Assembly: GCA_943370025.1 (NCBI GenBank)
Contig: CALRPI020000024.1
Span: forward strand, 1-64,000
Length of the DNA: 64,000 nucleotides
From: JAAUUE01 sp943370025
GTDB lineage: Bacteria > Cyanobacteriota > Cyanobacteriia > Cyanobacteriales > JAAUUE01
Direction of reading: 5' to 3'
Shown here: positions 43,879 through 51,859 of the stretch, in pieces
How the letters are laid out: every line of letters begins with the position of its first letter
How positions within the stretch are numbered: the stretch's first letter is position 1
Translations under genes and position numbers: made by a program
The notes under the pieces: model-generated
What the model was told of the DNA's origin: nothing
Databases searched by the model: none
The model's input: the letters and a program-made list of their open reading frames with translations, nothing else

Positions 43879-44901
43879 CTACTTGAATCCCCTCGCCAAT
43901 AACACGATCAAAACCAAAGTGCCTTGAATTACTCCAGCTAGGGATGATTCCAGATTTAGGTCTAGGGGTAATTGCAGACTGCCCACATTTAAGGCACTGA
44001 AAAATAGCGCCACGGGGAAAATCGCCCAGATACTATTGCCCACTAGCATGACAATTAATAAGCCAATAAAGCCTAAACCACTGGAAATATTAGGAATCAG
44101 GCGGTGAAAGACTCCCAACACCTGTACTGCTCCCGTCAGTCCAGCTAAACCACCACAGAGGGCAAAGGCACTTAGGAGTTTTTCAGCGGCAGGAATCCCT
44201 AAAACAAAGGCAGCCCGGAGGTTTTGCCCCACTGCCCGGAGTTGCAAGCCAAAATAGGTTCCCCGCATCACGACTAGGGTGATCACTAATCCTAAAATTC
44301 CTAATCCCAATGCTACAGGGCTAAGTTCCGTCTTGCCCCAAGTCGGCAACCAGAGAGTTTCGGGAAATAGCTCTGTGCCACTCATGGAAGCTACACCCGA
44401 TCGCTTCCAAGGACCAAAGATTAAATACAAAGCTAAACCCTGAGCAATAAAGTTCAGCCCCAGTCCCGCAAAGATTTCATTGACCTTGCCAAAAACATTC
44501 AACACCCCCGCAAATAGCCCCCAAGCCATCCCGCCAGCAATCCCAGCAAGTAGTCCTAAAACCAAGACTATGGGAGCGGGGAGGATATCTTGAAATATCC
44601 TCAATGCCAAAGTTGCGGTAATTCCGCCTAGGGTGATTTGCCCTTCGATACCGAGGTTATAAATTCCTGCAGTAAAGGCAAAAACTAAACCACTGGAAAC
44701 CAAGAGCAGAGAGGCAAGGGTTGTGAAAACCCTCGCCGTTTGGTCAACTGTACCAAAGGCTCCAGTAAATAAGCTCATGGCAACTTGAGGCGGCGAACCG
44801 CCAACGATCGCAATCAACAGGGCCGCGATCGCTCCGGCAACTCCAAAGGGCAGGATAAATAAGGCAATCTGCTGGAAACTGAGTTTAGGTAACGTGGTCA
44901 T
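43879..44901 (-). CDS. Inner-membrane ABC permease, nucleoside/sugar (BPD_transp_2) type
   Basis: 340 residues with eight to ten hydrophobic helices. The core YNLGIEGQITLGGITATLALRIF and GQNLRAAFVLGIPAAEKLLSAFALCGGLAGLTGAVQVL are typical of the PF02653-type permeases used for nucleosides (BmpA/PnrA systems) and simple sugars. The start at ATG 44901 (MTTLPKLSF) excludes about 27 upstream codons that would be translated from a family D repeat. It lies 32 bases after prmA on the same strand. No ATPase or binding protein is adjacent. Confidence 0.82.
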   Translation of the reverse strand: MTTLPKLSFQQIALFILPFGVAGAIAALLIAIVGGSPPQVAMSLFTGAFGTVDQTARVFTTLASLLLVSSGLVFAFTAGIYNLGIEGQITLGGITATLALRIFQDILPAPIVLVLGLLAGIAGGMAWGLFAGVLNVFGKVNEIFAGLGLNFIAQGLALYLIFGPWKRSGVASMSGTELFPETLWLPTWGKTELSPVALGLGILGLVITLVVMRGTYFGLQLRAVGQNLRAAFVLGIPAAEKLLSAFALCGGLAGLTGAVQVLGVFHRLIPNISSGLGFIGLLIVMLVGNSIWAIFPVALFFSALNVGSLQLPLDLNLESSLAGVIQGTLVLIVLLARGFK

Positions 44902-44920
44902 AGGTAGGGACTTTGAGAAG

Positions 44921-44954
44921 ATTTCCCCCCTTTTTAAGGGGGGGCTAGGGGGAT
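44921..44954. repeat. Family D repeat (short form) forming the prmA 3' end
   Basis: Arms TTTCCCCCCTTTTTAAGGG and GGGGCTAGGGGGATC. The prmA stop (44934-44936) lies inside it, and the last few codons of PrmA (S-I-P-L-A-P-P) come from it. Confidence 0.75.
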
Positions 44955-46031
44955 CGAAGTTTGAAATGCAAGGGCAACCCACTGGTCTTGGTATAGGCGA
45001 TCGAGCAATTTGAATCCGGCATCTTGACAGGCAATGATCACGTCTTCCTCTTGATCTTTGGTGAAGCCAGTAGTAATTAAAATTCCTTGATTACTATGCT
45101 GATTATGATCCTGATCAGGATTATTTTCAGGATTATCTTGCTGCAAAACTTGATAATAATCTGTAGCCAAAGCTATATGAATCCGGGCAAAAATATTAGC
45201 CATCACTAGATGAAATTTTCCTTGATGATCTGGCAGATGATCAAGTTGATTATTCCCTTGATTGTTCATAGTCGGGATTTGCAGAAAATTGTGGCTACCA
45301 GAATCAGCAATCTCGCCACCCAACCAATGCCCTAAACTATTGCCCCTACCTAGACTGCCTGCTTGGGCGATCGCTTGGTTGGAGACTTGGTTGAGATCGA
45401 TCGCTGCTTGGGTGGCTTGGACGGCGATCGGGTCATTATCTAGTGCCAGCACTGTTGCCCCCAGTTTTGCGATCGCCACACTGAGAATCCCAGAGCCAGA
45501 ACCCAGATCAAGGGCGTGCATTCCCGGCAGCACATAGCTCTCCAGCATTTGTAAACTCAACATGGTGGCTGGATGCAGCCCACTGCCAAAAGCCAAACTA
45601 GGCTGAATAATCAACGGAATTCGAGTCTGATCTGCTCCGAGATCAGAGCCAACAGATAAAATCAGAAACTGCTCGCCAACTGGTTGATAGATATCGTCAA
45701 CGACTATTAGTTTTTCCTCAACGATCACTACTTGCATTTCTGTGGTTAATCCAGTCCGATACAGAGGGGCAAGCAGTTGCTCTAGATGATCTAACCTTGT
45801 CCGGCTCCTGCCATCTTCAGGCAAGTAGAGTAGGATCGTAAATTCCCAAACAGCAGATTCCTGAAATTCTTTATTTATCAGGTCTGAGCCTAGGGATTCT
45901 GAATCTAGAGATGCTAGACCTAGATAATTAGTGACTTGCAAATCTTCAGGATTGAGCACTCCCACCAAGAGAGTTCGCACCCAATCGATCGCCTCATGGG
46001 TCGTATCAAGGCGTACTTCTAGCCATGACAT
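44934..46031 (-). CDS. prmA: Ribosomal protein L11 methyltransferase
   Basis: 365 residues. Trimethylates lysines and the N-terminus of ribosomal protein L11. The start MSWLEVRLDTTHEAIDWV is typical. The SAM domain carries LIIQPSLAFGSGLHPATMLSLQMLE, HALDLGSGSGILSVAIAKLGA and FHLVMANIFARIHIAL. The usual length is about 295-300, so this chain is about 65 longer. Extra Asn/Gln/Asp-rich stretches lie near residues 240-262 (MNNQGNNQLDHLPDHQG) and 303-320 (NPENNPDQDHNQHSNQ). The final residues SIPLAPP derive from a family D repeat. TAGGAG precedes the start, 12 bases after the DUF5989 gene, so it is probably in that operon. Confidence 0.9.
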   Translation of the reverse strand: MSWLEVRLDTTHEAIDWVRTLLVGVLNPEDLQVTNYLGLASLDSESLGSDLINKEFQESAVWEFTILLYLPEDGRSRTRLDHLEQLLAPLYRTGLTTEMQVVIVEEKLIVVDDIYQPVGEQFLILSVGSDLGADQTRIPLIIQPSLAFGSGLHPATMLSLQMLESYVLPGMHALDLGSGSGILSVAIAKLGATVLALDNDPIAVQATQAAIDLNQVSNQAIAQAGSLGRGNSLGHWLGGEIADSGSHNFLQIPTMNNQGNNQLDHLPDHQGKFHLVMANIFARIHIALATDYYQVLQQDNPENNPDQDHNQHSNQGILITTGFTKDQEEDVIIACQDAGFKLLDRLYQDQWVALAFQTSIPLAPP

Positions 46032-46043
46032 GTATATTAACTC

Positions 46044-46208
46044 CTAGAAAAGAGTATAAATAAAGGGAGCGATCGCCGATGCTTGACTGAGAATAATTAA
46101 AGCTCCCAGCATGACCAAAGTAATCACTAGAGGCAATAACCAATACTTCTTCCGCTCCTTAAGAAATGCCCAAATATCTTTAATGAAATCAATAGTCGCC
46201 TCAAACAT
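46044..46208 (-). CDS. DUF5989 (SxtK-like) small membrane protein
   Basis: 54 residues with one strong transmembrane helix (KYWLLPLVITLVMLGALIIL) after a short amphipathic head (MFEATIDFIKDIWAFLKERK). This matches the DUF5989 family, which regularly accompanies SxtJ-like proteins and NodU/SxtI carbamoyltransferases, as here. The ATG at 46208 follows GAGG and is preferred to an earlier in-frame start. Role is unknown; a membrane anchor for the pathway is inference. Confidence 0.8.
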   Translation of the reverse strand: MFEATIDFIKDIWAFLKERKKYWLLPLVITLVMLGALIILSQASAIAPFIYTLF

Positions 46209-46284
46209 GATGTACCTCGAATATATTTTTGTAATAGGAAAGTAGTATGCTTTGCACACCACTTTCCTGTTTATTAATAAGGAA

Positions 46285-46701
46285 TTAAAATGGTCTTTCT
46301 AAGCTTTCCTTCGTTCTTAACTTGCTAGGTATTCGGTAACTATTATCTGGCTTTTGGTTGTTTCTTTGTAGCTCCCGGCGCATCGGATCATTCCCCAACA
46401 GGCGCATCACCACTCCCATGGGCAGCATCATCACATAGAACACGACACCCAGCACAATCCGGGTCTCCACCCATCCCAAAGCCAAGCCAAAGCGCATCCA
46501 GACTTGATAAACAGGGTTGAGAAAATTTGGAGCAACCAAGGCAAAGGCAACGAAGAAAACAGCGATCGCCCAAACCCATGCCGGGGATTCATGTTTTCTA
46601 AAGAAGGGAATAATCACCCCAAACACCAAGGCAATAAACCCCGCCATCATTAACCCAAAATTTCGTAATCCCTGCCGATCTAATTTCGGTATTTCATGCA
46701 T
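46285..46701 (-). CDS. SxtJ-family membrane protein
   Basis: 138 residues with about three to four helices: NFGLMMAGFIALVFGVIIPFF, WVWAIAVFFVAFALVAPNFL, RIVLGVVFYVMMLPMGVVMRLL. The LGNDPMRRELQ segment near the end is distinctive for SxtJ-like proteins. In the saxitoxin cluster sxtJ lies between sxtI and sxtK with no known chemistry. Here too it separates the carbamoyltransferase (85 bases upstream) from DUF5989 (76 bases downstream). Function is unknown. Confidence 0.8.
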   Translation of the reverse strand: MHEIPKLDRQGLRNFGLMMAGFIALVFGVIIPFFRKHESPAWVWAIAVFFVAFALVAPNFLNPVYQVWMRFGLALGWVETRIVLGVVFYVMMLPMGVVMRLLGNDPMRRELQRNNQKPDNSYRIPSKLRTKESLERPF

Positions 46702-46747
46702 AAATTTACTAAATATACTAAGCGCATTTCTAATGAAAGAATGGAGG

Positions 46748-46780
46748 TAAATAAAAAATGGCTACGCCATTTTTTATTTA
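46748..46780. repeat. AT-rich palindrome (family E variant)
   Basis: Arms TAAATAAAAAATGG and complement around CTACG. It sits between the carbamoyltransferase stop (46787) and the SxtJ-like start, so it could attenuate the operon. Confidence 0.6.
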
Positions 46781-46786
46781 AAATAA

Positions 46787-48625
46787 TTAATCCAATCCAA
46801 ACTCCTGCTGCCAAGATTCATCTTTCTCGATCGCTGGCTGATCGGATTTTGCCAAAATGAAGTTTTCTAAGACTAGATAATCCATTTCCGTCCGCATAAA
46901 GCAACGGTAGGCATCTTCAGGAGTGCAGACGATCGGCTCTCCTCGGACATTGAACGAGGTATTGACCAATAGCCCATAACCAGTTTCCGCCTCAAAATGT
47001 TTGATTAAATCATAATAGCGGGGATTAGTTTCTTTATGGACGGTTTGAATCCGGGCAGAATAATCCACATGAGTTACCGAAGGAATCTTGGAGCGGGGAA
47101 CCTTTAGTTTTTCAATGCCAAATAGTTGCTGCTCGGCTGCTGTCATTGGAGTCCTAAGCTCTTCTTGCACTGGAGCCACCAACAGCATATAGGGGCTGTC
47201 ACAATTGAGTTCAAAGTAATCATTTACTCTCTCGGCTAGGACAGAAGGAGCAAAGGGACGGAAAGATTCTCGGTATTTAATCTTCAGGTTCATGATCGAT
47301 TGCATCTTGCGGCTGCGGGGATCGCCAATTATCGATCGCCCCCCCAACGCCCTTGGACCAAACTCCATCCGCCCCTGACACCAGCCCACCACATTCTCTG
47401 CTGCCAAAATTTTCGCCAACTGAGGCATCAACTCCTTGTCATCTAGCCTTTGATACTGTGCCCCCACCTGATCCAAGTGTTGCTGAATTTCCTCCGGATC
47501 AAATTTTGGACCTAGATAGGATCCCTGCATACTATCCTTGGCTTGCGGCTGCCGAGGTTGGTCATGGTATTGATACCATGTTGCCAAAGCTGCTCCCAAG
47601 GCTCCCCCAGCATCTCCTGCCGCTGGCTGAATCCAGATATCTTTGAAAATGCCCGATCGCACTAACTTTCCATTCGCCACACAATTCAGCGCCACGCCCC
47701 CAGCCATGCACAGATAATCCACCTCAAATTCTTCCTGCACGGTTCTCGCCAGACGCAACACAACTTCTTCAGTAACTTCCTGAATCGAAGCTGCAATATC
47801 CATTTCCCGTTGGGTTAATTGCCCTTCCGGTTTGCGTGGTGGGCCACCAAAGAGGCGATCGAACTTTTTATTAGTCATGGTTAACCCAGTGGCGTAGTTG
47901 AAGTATTCCATGTTCAGCCGGAAAGTTCCATCGGGCTTGAGGTCGATCAGGTTTTTATAAATCAGATCCGTATATTTTGGTTCGCCGTAGGGAGCCAAAC
48001 CCATCAACTTATACTCCCCAGAGTTGACCTTGAACCCGGTGTAGTAGGTGAAAGCCGAGTAGAGCAAACCCAGAGAGTGGGGAAAGTCGATTTCCCACTG
48101 GGGTGTCAGCTTATTTCCTTCCCCTAGCCACACAGAGGTTGTCGCCCACTCACCCACACCATCCAGACAGAGGACGGCGGCTTTGGCAAAGGGACTAGGA
48201 AAGAAAGCACTAGCAGCATGGGATTGATGATGTTCGGTAAATAATAGCTGGGGAACTTCGGTTCTCTTACACCCGGCTAGTTTTGCCAACTCTCGCTTCA
48301 GTTCGGTTTTTAGATAAAGTTTTTCCTTTAACCAGATAGGCATGGCGGCAAGGAACGATCGAAACCCACGGGGAGTATAAGCCAGATAGGTTTCTAGCAG
48401 CCGTTCAAATTTAACTAGAGGTTTATCATAAAAAACTACCTGATCTATTTCTAGAAGATTACAGGCAGCGGCTTGTAGGCAATAATTAACAGCATTAACC
48501 GGGAATCTGGCATCATGTTTTTTTCTGGTAAATCGTTCTTCCTGAGCCGCTGCAATAATTTTGCCATCCACAACTAAAGCGGCAGCACTATCGTGGTAAT
48601 ACGCAGAAATTCCTAAGATTTTCAT
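46787..48625 (-). CDS. NodU/SxtI-family carbamoyltransferase
   Basis: 612 residues. Such enzymes transfer a carbamoyl group from carbamoyl phosphate via carbamoyl-adenylate to a hydroxyl of a natural product or glycan. N-terminal YrdC/Kae1-like ASKHA domain: ILGISAYYHDSAAALVVDGK at the start, metal-binding HHQSH at 132-136, VLCLDGVGEW at about 151-160. The C-terminal domain has GWCQGRMEFGPRALGGRSIIGDPR, the carbamoyl-phosphate-binding segment. GAGGAGAAG precedes the start. The trio with SxtJ-like and DUF5989 genes mirrors sxtIJK, but no other saxitoxin gene is in the window. Confidence 0.9.
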   Translation of the reverse strand: MKILGISAYYHDSAAALVVDGKIIAAAQEERFTRKKHDARFPVNAVNYCLQAAACNLLEIDQVVFYDKPLVKFERLLETYLAYTPRGFRSFLAAMPIWLKEKLYLKTELKRELAKLAGCKRTEVPQLLFTEHHQSHAASAFFPSPFAKAAVLCLDGVGEWATTSVWLGEGNKLTPQWEIDFPHSLGLLYSAFTYYTGFKVNSGEYKLMGLAPYGEPKYTDLIYKNLIDLKPDGTFRLNMEYFNYATGLTMTNKKFDRLFGGPPRKPEGQLTQREMDIAASIQEVTEEVVLRLARTVQEEFEVDYLCMAGGVALNCVANGKLVRSGIFKDIWIQPAAGDAGGALGAALATWYQYHDQPRQPQAKDSMQGSYLGPKFDPEEIQQHLDQVGAQYQRLDDKELMPQLAKILAAENVVGWCQGRMEFGPRALGGRSIIGDPRSRKMQSIMNLKIKYRESFRPFAPSVLAERVNDYFELNCDSPYMLLVAPVQEELRTPMTAAEQQLFGIEKLKVPRSKIPSVTHVDYSARIQTVHKETNPRYYDLIKHFEAETGYGLLVNTSFNVRGEPIVCTPEDAYRCFMRTEMDYLVLENFILAKSDQPAIEKDESWQQEFGLD

Positions 48626-48686
48626 TAATTCTTCTCCTCAATACTCTCTGCAATTCAGTTGTATCTAGTAGTGCCAAAGAAGTAAG

Positions 48687-48716
48687 GATTTCCCCCGCGC
48701 TGCGGGGGAAATCCTT
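48687..48716. repeat. GGATTTCCCCCGC hairpin
   Basis: Arms GATTTCCCCCGC and GCGGGGGAAATC. The same hairpin follows family B at 24110-24147. Between 48626 and 49276 there are only repeats (this, family G at 48894-48983, family A-like at 49073-49171). Confidence 0.6.
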
Positions 48717-48893
48717 ACCCCCAATATCCTTAAATTTTTAGGACTACCGTATCTATCTAAGTATTTATTTAAAATCAGGATATCCATCATAGACTATTAT
48801 TTCAAACCATATCAAGATATATAGTAATTCTCAGCAATTCTAAATGGGGGTTGTGATGAACTTCGGCGAAGCTCAGCCATCGTGAATCCTTAT

Positions 48894-48983
48894 ATAGCAA
48901 CCGCCAAGGGGATTGAGATGATTTTAGTTGTGGAAACCCTCGCGGAGCGAGGGTTTCCACAACATAACCTGCTTGGCGGCTAT
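48894..48983. repeat. Palindromic element, family G, copy 1
   Basis: Ends ATAGCAACCGCCAAG and CTTGGCGGCTAT, with the hairpin GTTGTGGAAACCCTCGCGGAGCGAGGGTTTCCACAAC inside. Related copies: about 50355-50436 and, inverted, 55333-55423. Confidence 0.75.
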
Positions 48984-49072
48984 AAATCCTGATTTTGATT
49001 CTACAGATTGCTAAATAGACTCATATCATCCAATCCATGTTTCGCTAGGCTTACAAGCCTAGCATATCCTCT

Positions 49073-49171
49073 GACAATCCTAAATCATTCGCTAACTCTA
49101 GGAGATTAATAGCAGTTCCCCCAACAGGACAGCAGTTATCAATCTTATCAATCTATTGAGAATTGCGATAG
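49073..49171. repeat. Degenerate family A element upstream of the SGNH hydrolase
   Basis: CAATCCTAAATCATTCGCTAACTCTAGGAG at one end and CTATTGAGAATTGCGATAG at the other. About 105 bases upstream of the SGNH start. Confidence 0.55.
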
Positions 49172-49276
49172 TTGGCGATCGAATATCCAATGGCTCCCTA
49201 GCAACTTAGTCGCAAAAAATAGCGTCCCATTTATGGGTTATATTATCTTCATTAAAATTCCTTGTTAGTTTTTATT

Positions 49277-50341
49277 ATGAAATTATCTCAAGTTACCTCT
49301 GTTGTGAAGCAGACTTTAATTATCTTTCTGATTACCTTTGGGATGACAGAAGCTACCTTTAGAATCTATAGTTTAATCAATCCCACCTTCATTTTTTATG
49401 ATAGTTCCTATAACCGTTATCGAGGCAAACCTTTATCACCCAGTAATGGCGGAAACTTAAATTCTAAAGGCTTTAGAGGAGCAGAATATACCCAAGCAAA
49501 GCCAGCCAATACCTACCGAATTCTTTCCCTTGGGGATTCCTTTACTTTTGGCATTGTCCCTGTGCAGTATAACTACAACTCTAGAATTGAAAGACAATTA
49601 AATCGTAAATTGGCTGATCAAGGTAAGCAATTCCAACTGATTAATATGGGGATTCCGGGGATTGGACCAAGGGATTATCTAGCTTTATTAACTAATGAAG
49701 GAACTCAGCTAAATCCAGATATGGTAGTGGTTTCCCTCTTTATTGGCAATGATCTTCTGGAAGCAGAGAGAGCGATCGATAAACAAAGAGAATGGTATAG
49801 CTATTCCTACGTTTTATCATTTGTTAACTATATTATTCAAGTCCAGCGTAAGTACGAAGGCAAGGCTTATGGAGCCAAGAATGAATATGTTGATGATAAA
49901 CCATCTCTTGCTGCGGACAAATTCTTGGAAATTCAATCAGCCAGATCACAAATATTCATTAAGGGTGATACGGAATCTACGACAGCCTTGAATAATCAAG
50001 TAGAATACATTAAACAAATTAAAAAGATTTGTGACAGTAAAAATATCAAACTTCTTGTAGTGATGATACCTGATGAAACTCAAATTAATCCAGAGTTGCA
50101 ACAACAGGTGATGGCAAAATGGAAAGCTAGCCCAGACCAAATTGATATCAAACAACCTAATCAGGCTTTAGCTACAGTTTTTACTGAAGCGAAAATTCCC
50201 TATCTAGATTTATTAGATACTTTTGTGGCAGAAAGCAAGCAAGAATTACTTTATAAGCAAAGGGATACCCACTGGAATATTGCCGGAAACCGAGTGGCAG
50301 CCCAGGCAATTACTCCCAAAATTATCGAGCAAATAAAATAA
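49277..50341 (+). CDS. SGNH/GDSL-family hydrolase, membrane-anchored
   Basis: 354 residues. One N-terminal anchor helix (about 9-32) is followed by an extracytoplasmic SGNH domain: block I ILSLGDSFTFG (Ser in GDS), block III GND (SLFIGNDLLE), block V RDTHWNIAGNRVAA (Asp-His). The family removes or transfers acyl groups on glycans and lipids. It is divergent from the carbamoyltransferase trio; SGNH genes often sit beside such trios, so modification of the same glycan or metabolite is plausible. ATG 49277 is used; the upstream TTG at 49262 lacks support. Confidence 0.82.
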   Translation: MKLSQVTSVVKQTLIIFLITFGMTEATFRIYSLINPTFIFYDSSYNRYRGKPLSPSNGGNLNSKGFRGAEYTQAKPANTYRILSLGDSFTFGIVPVQYNYNSRIERQLNRKLADQGKQFQLINMGIPGIGPRDYLALLTNEGTQLNPDMVVVSLFIGNDLLEAERAIDKQREWYSYSYVLSFVNYIIQVQRKYEGKAYGAKNEYVDDKPSLAADKFLEIQSARSQIFIKGDTESTTALNNQVEYIKQIKKICDSKNIKLLVVMIPDETQINPELQQQVMAKWKASPDQIDIKQPNQALATVFTEAKIPYLDLLDTFVAESKQELLYKQRDTHWNIAGNRVAAQAITPKIIEQIK

Positions 50342-50354
50342 TTAGCGATGCTAA

Positions 50355-50436
50355 AGCAACCGCTAAGGGGGTTGAGATAATTTTGTGTTGTGGAACCCCC
50401 GCTTCGCGCGGGTTCCACAACACAACGACTACTTTA
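50355..50436. repeat. Palindromic element, family G, copy 2
   Basis: GCAACCGCTAAGGGGGTTGAGATAATTTTG, then hairpin GTTGTGGAACCCCCGCTTCGCGCGGGTTCCACAAC; right end degenerate. Between 50342 and 50640 no gene is seen. Confidence 0.65.
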
Positions 50437-50565
50437 GAAGTCATATTCAGTTATAGAACCCATTTGACATCTATGCTAGAACTCTTGCCACGTATGGCTT
50501 TTGCCCAAACAAGCAATGTCCACCTAGAATAGCCTCTCAGCAAGGGTTTCAGGAAAGATACCAAA

Positions 50566-50640
50566 TAGGTTCTATAAAGTGGCTAGAGGTTATGGTTTTG
50601 CGCCCCCGGCGAAGCGAAAAACCATACTTTATAAATAGCC
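50566..50640. repeat. Short palindromic element (CTATAAAGTGGCTAG...ATACTTTATAAATAG)
   Basis: GGTTATGGTTTTGCGCCCCCGGCG...CGAAAAACCATACTTTATA, an imperfect inverted repeat next to the stop of the downstream minus-strand gene. A relative with TATAAAGTCTGATTTTGC lies at 26208-26270. Confidence 0.5.
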
Positions 50641-51777
50641 TTATACAGAACTACTGCGGATTTCTTGGGCTGTTAGATAGATTCGGCTCCATTCGGTGAC
50701 TACTTGATGGAGTTTAAGATTACCTGATTGAGCGATCGCATTAAAATCTAGACCCGATTGAAGTTTCTCTAGAATTTCTTGCTGATCTGGGGTTAGATTG
50801 GCGGTAAATTCTTGCCATTGTTGAGGAGTTAAACCCAAACTATTTTCCTGCAAGGAAATCTCTAGCCAGTTAGTCACTAGTTCTGGTTGGTTTTTAATGG
50901 CAAATACCCGGACGGCATGGTAGCTGATTTTTTCCCGGAGCCGATAGATTTGCTTGATCGGTACACCCAAGGATTGGGCAATTGCTTCTTGAGTTTTGCC
51001 TTGGAGGTATAAACGCAACCAGTTGACTGCCTCCTCTCCCAATTGCTCTTGGAGATAAGCCTCAAATTCTTGCTGCACAGTCAGACGAATCGCTTGCTGC
51101 TGCGACCAACTCTGCTCTTCTTGGTAAGAAGAGATCGCCTGCTCATCCCAAAGATTCATCGGATTATCAGAATCTTCCCCCATAACTTCTTCCGAAATTA
51201 ATTTAATAATTTCACCTTCGGGAATGTGGGTCATCCCGCCCCGCTGAGAACGGCGGAGAAAATTTACAAAACGATAGACGATCAGTGGCTGGTTGCGAAT
51301 GGGGCGGAGACAATATTCCTCAACTGCAGTGAGTAAGAGGGCATCCCGAAGTTTTTTGTCTTTGGTGCATTCAGCAATCCAGCGGATTTGTCTTTGAATA
51401 TAGCGATCGCTGTGGAGCAGTTCCTGAATTACCTCTTGCAAGACATCTACCACCGCCCGTTGCCGATCTCGGCTCAGTGCCACCCAAGTGCGAATTTTAT
51501 TGCGGAGTAGCACCAAAGAACCGAGGCGACCGGTGAGGTTTTGATAGCATCGGGCTGGCGGTACCCCCAAATAACGCTCCTTGAGAATGCGATAGCGATA
51601 ATTCATGGCTTGCTGGGCAATAGACCACTGTTGAGGAGTTAAGGCAGCAAAGCTATCTTGCTCTGCCCCCAAGAGCCATTGAATAATACTTTCACGAGTA
51701 ACTTTATTTTGGTTTGGATATTCTGTTTCTAGACGTGAACGCCAGACCTGCGCTTGTTTCTCAACCAAATTCTCCAT
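50641..51777 (-). CDS. HetZ-related-like protein with sigma-type helix-turn-helix
   Basis: 378 residues, helical, no signal peptide. A central segment with RLGSLVLLRNKIRTWVALSRDRQRAVVDVLQEVIQELLHSD and RPLIVYRFVNFLRRSQRGGMTHIPEGEI, then a helix-turn-helix like sigma region 4 (GKTQEAIAQSLGVPIKQIYRLREKISYHAVRVF). This resembles HetZ-related protein 2 as annotated in cyanobacteria, but I assign it by memory of motifs only. HetZ works in heterocyst pattern; this relative need not. AAGGAG precedes ATG 51777. Single gene. Confidence 0.5.
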   Translation of the reverse strand: MENLVEKQAQVWRSRLETEYPNQNKVTRESIIQWLLGAEQDSFAALTPQQWSIAQQAMNYRYRILKERYLGVPPARCYQNLTGRLGSLVLLRNKIRTWVALSRDRQRAVVDVLQEVIQELLHSDRYIQRQIRWIAECTKDKKLRDALLLTAVEEYCLRPIRNQPLIVYRFVNFLRRSQRGGMTHIPEGEIIKLISEEVMGEDSDNPMNLWDEQAISSYQEEQSWSQQQAIRLTVQQEFEAYLQEQLGEEAVNWLRLYLQGKTQEAIAQSLGVPIKQIYRLREKISYHAVRVFAIKNQPELVTNWLEISLQENSLGLTPQQWQEFTANLTPDQQEILEKLQSGLDFNAIAQSGNLKLHQVVTEWSRIYLTAQEIRSSSV

Positions 51778-51859
51778 GCAAATTTCACTCCTTCTCTCCA
51801 CCACTACTTACCCAAATTTACCACTCCAGACTTAAAGTGTAACGGATCTCACTGTTGAT

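Noticed and set aside
43656..43886. Two overlapping small frames after tRNA-Ser
   Set aside because: They start inside the tRNA and are coded by the family D repeat.
46044..48625. Saxitoxin biosynthesis cluster
   Set aside because: Only the sxtIJK-like trio is present; no sxtA, sxtG, sxtB or tailoring genes are visible, and the trio is widespread in bacteria.
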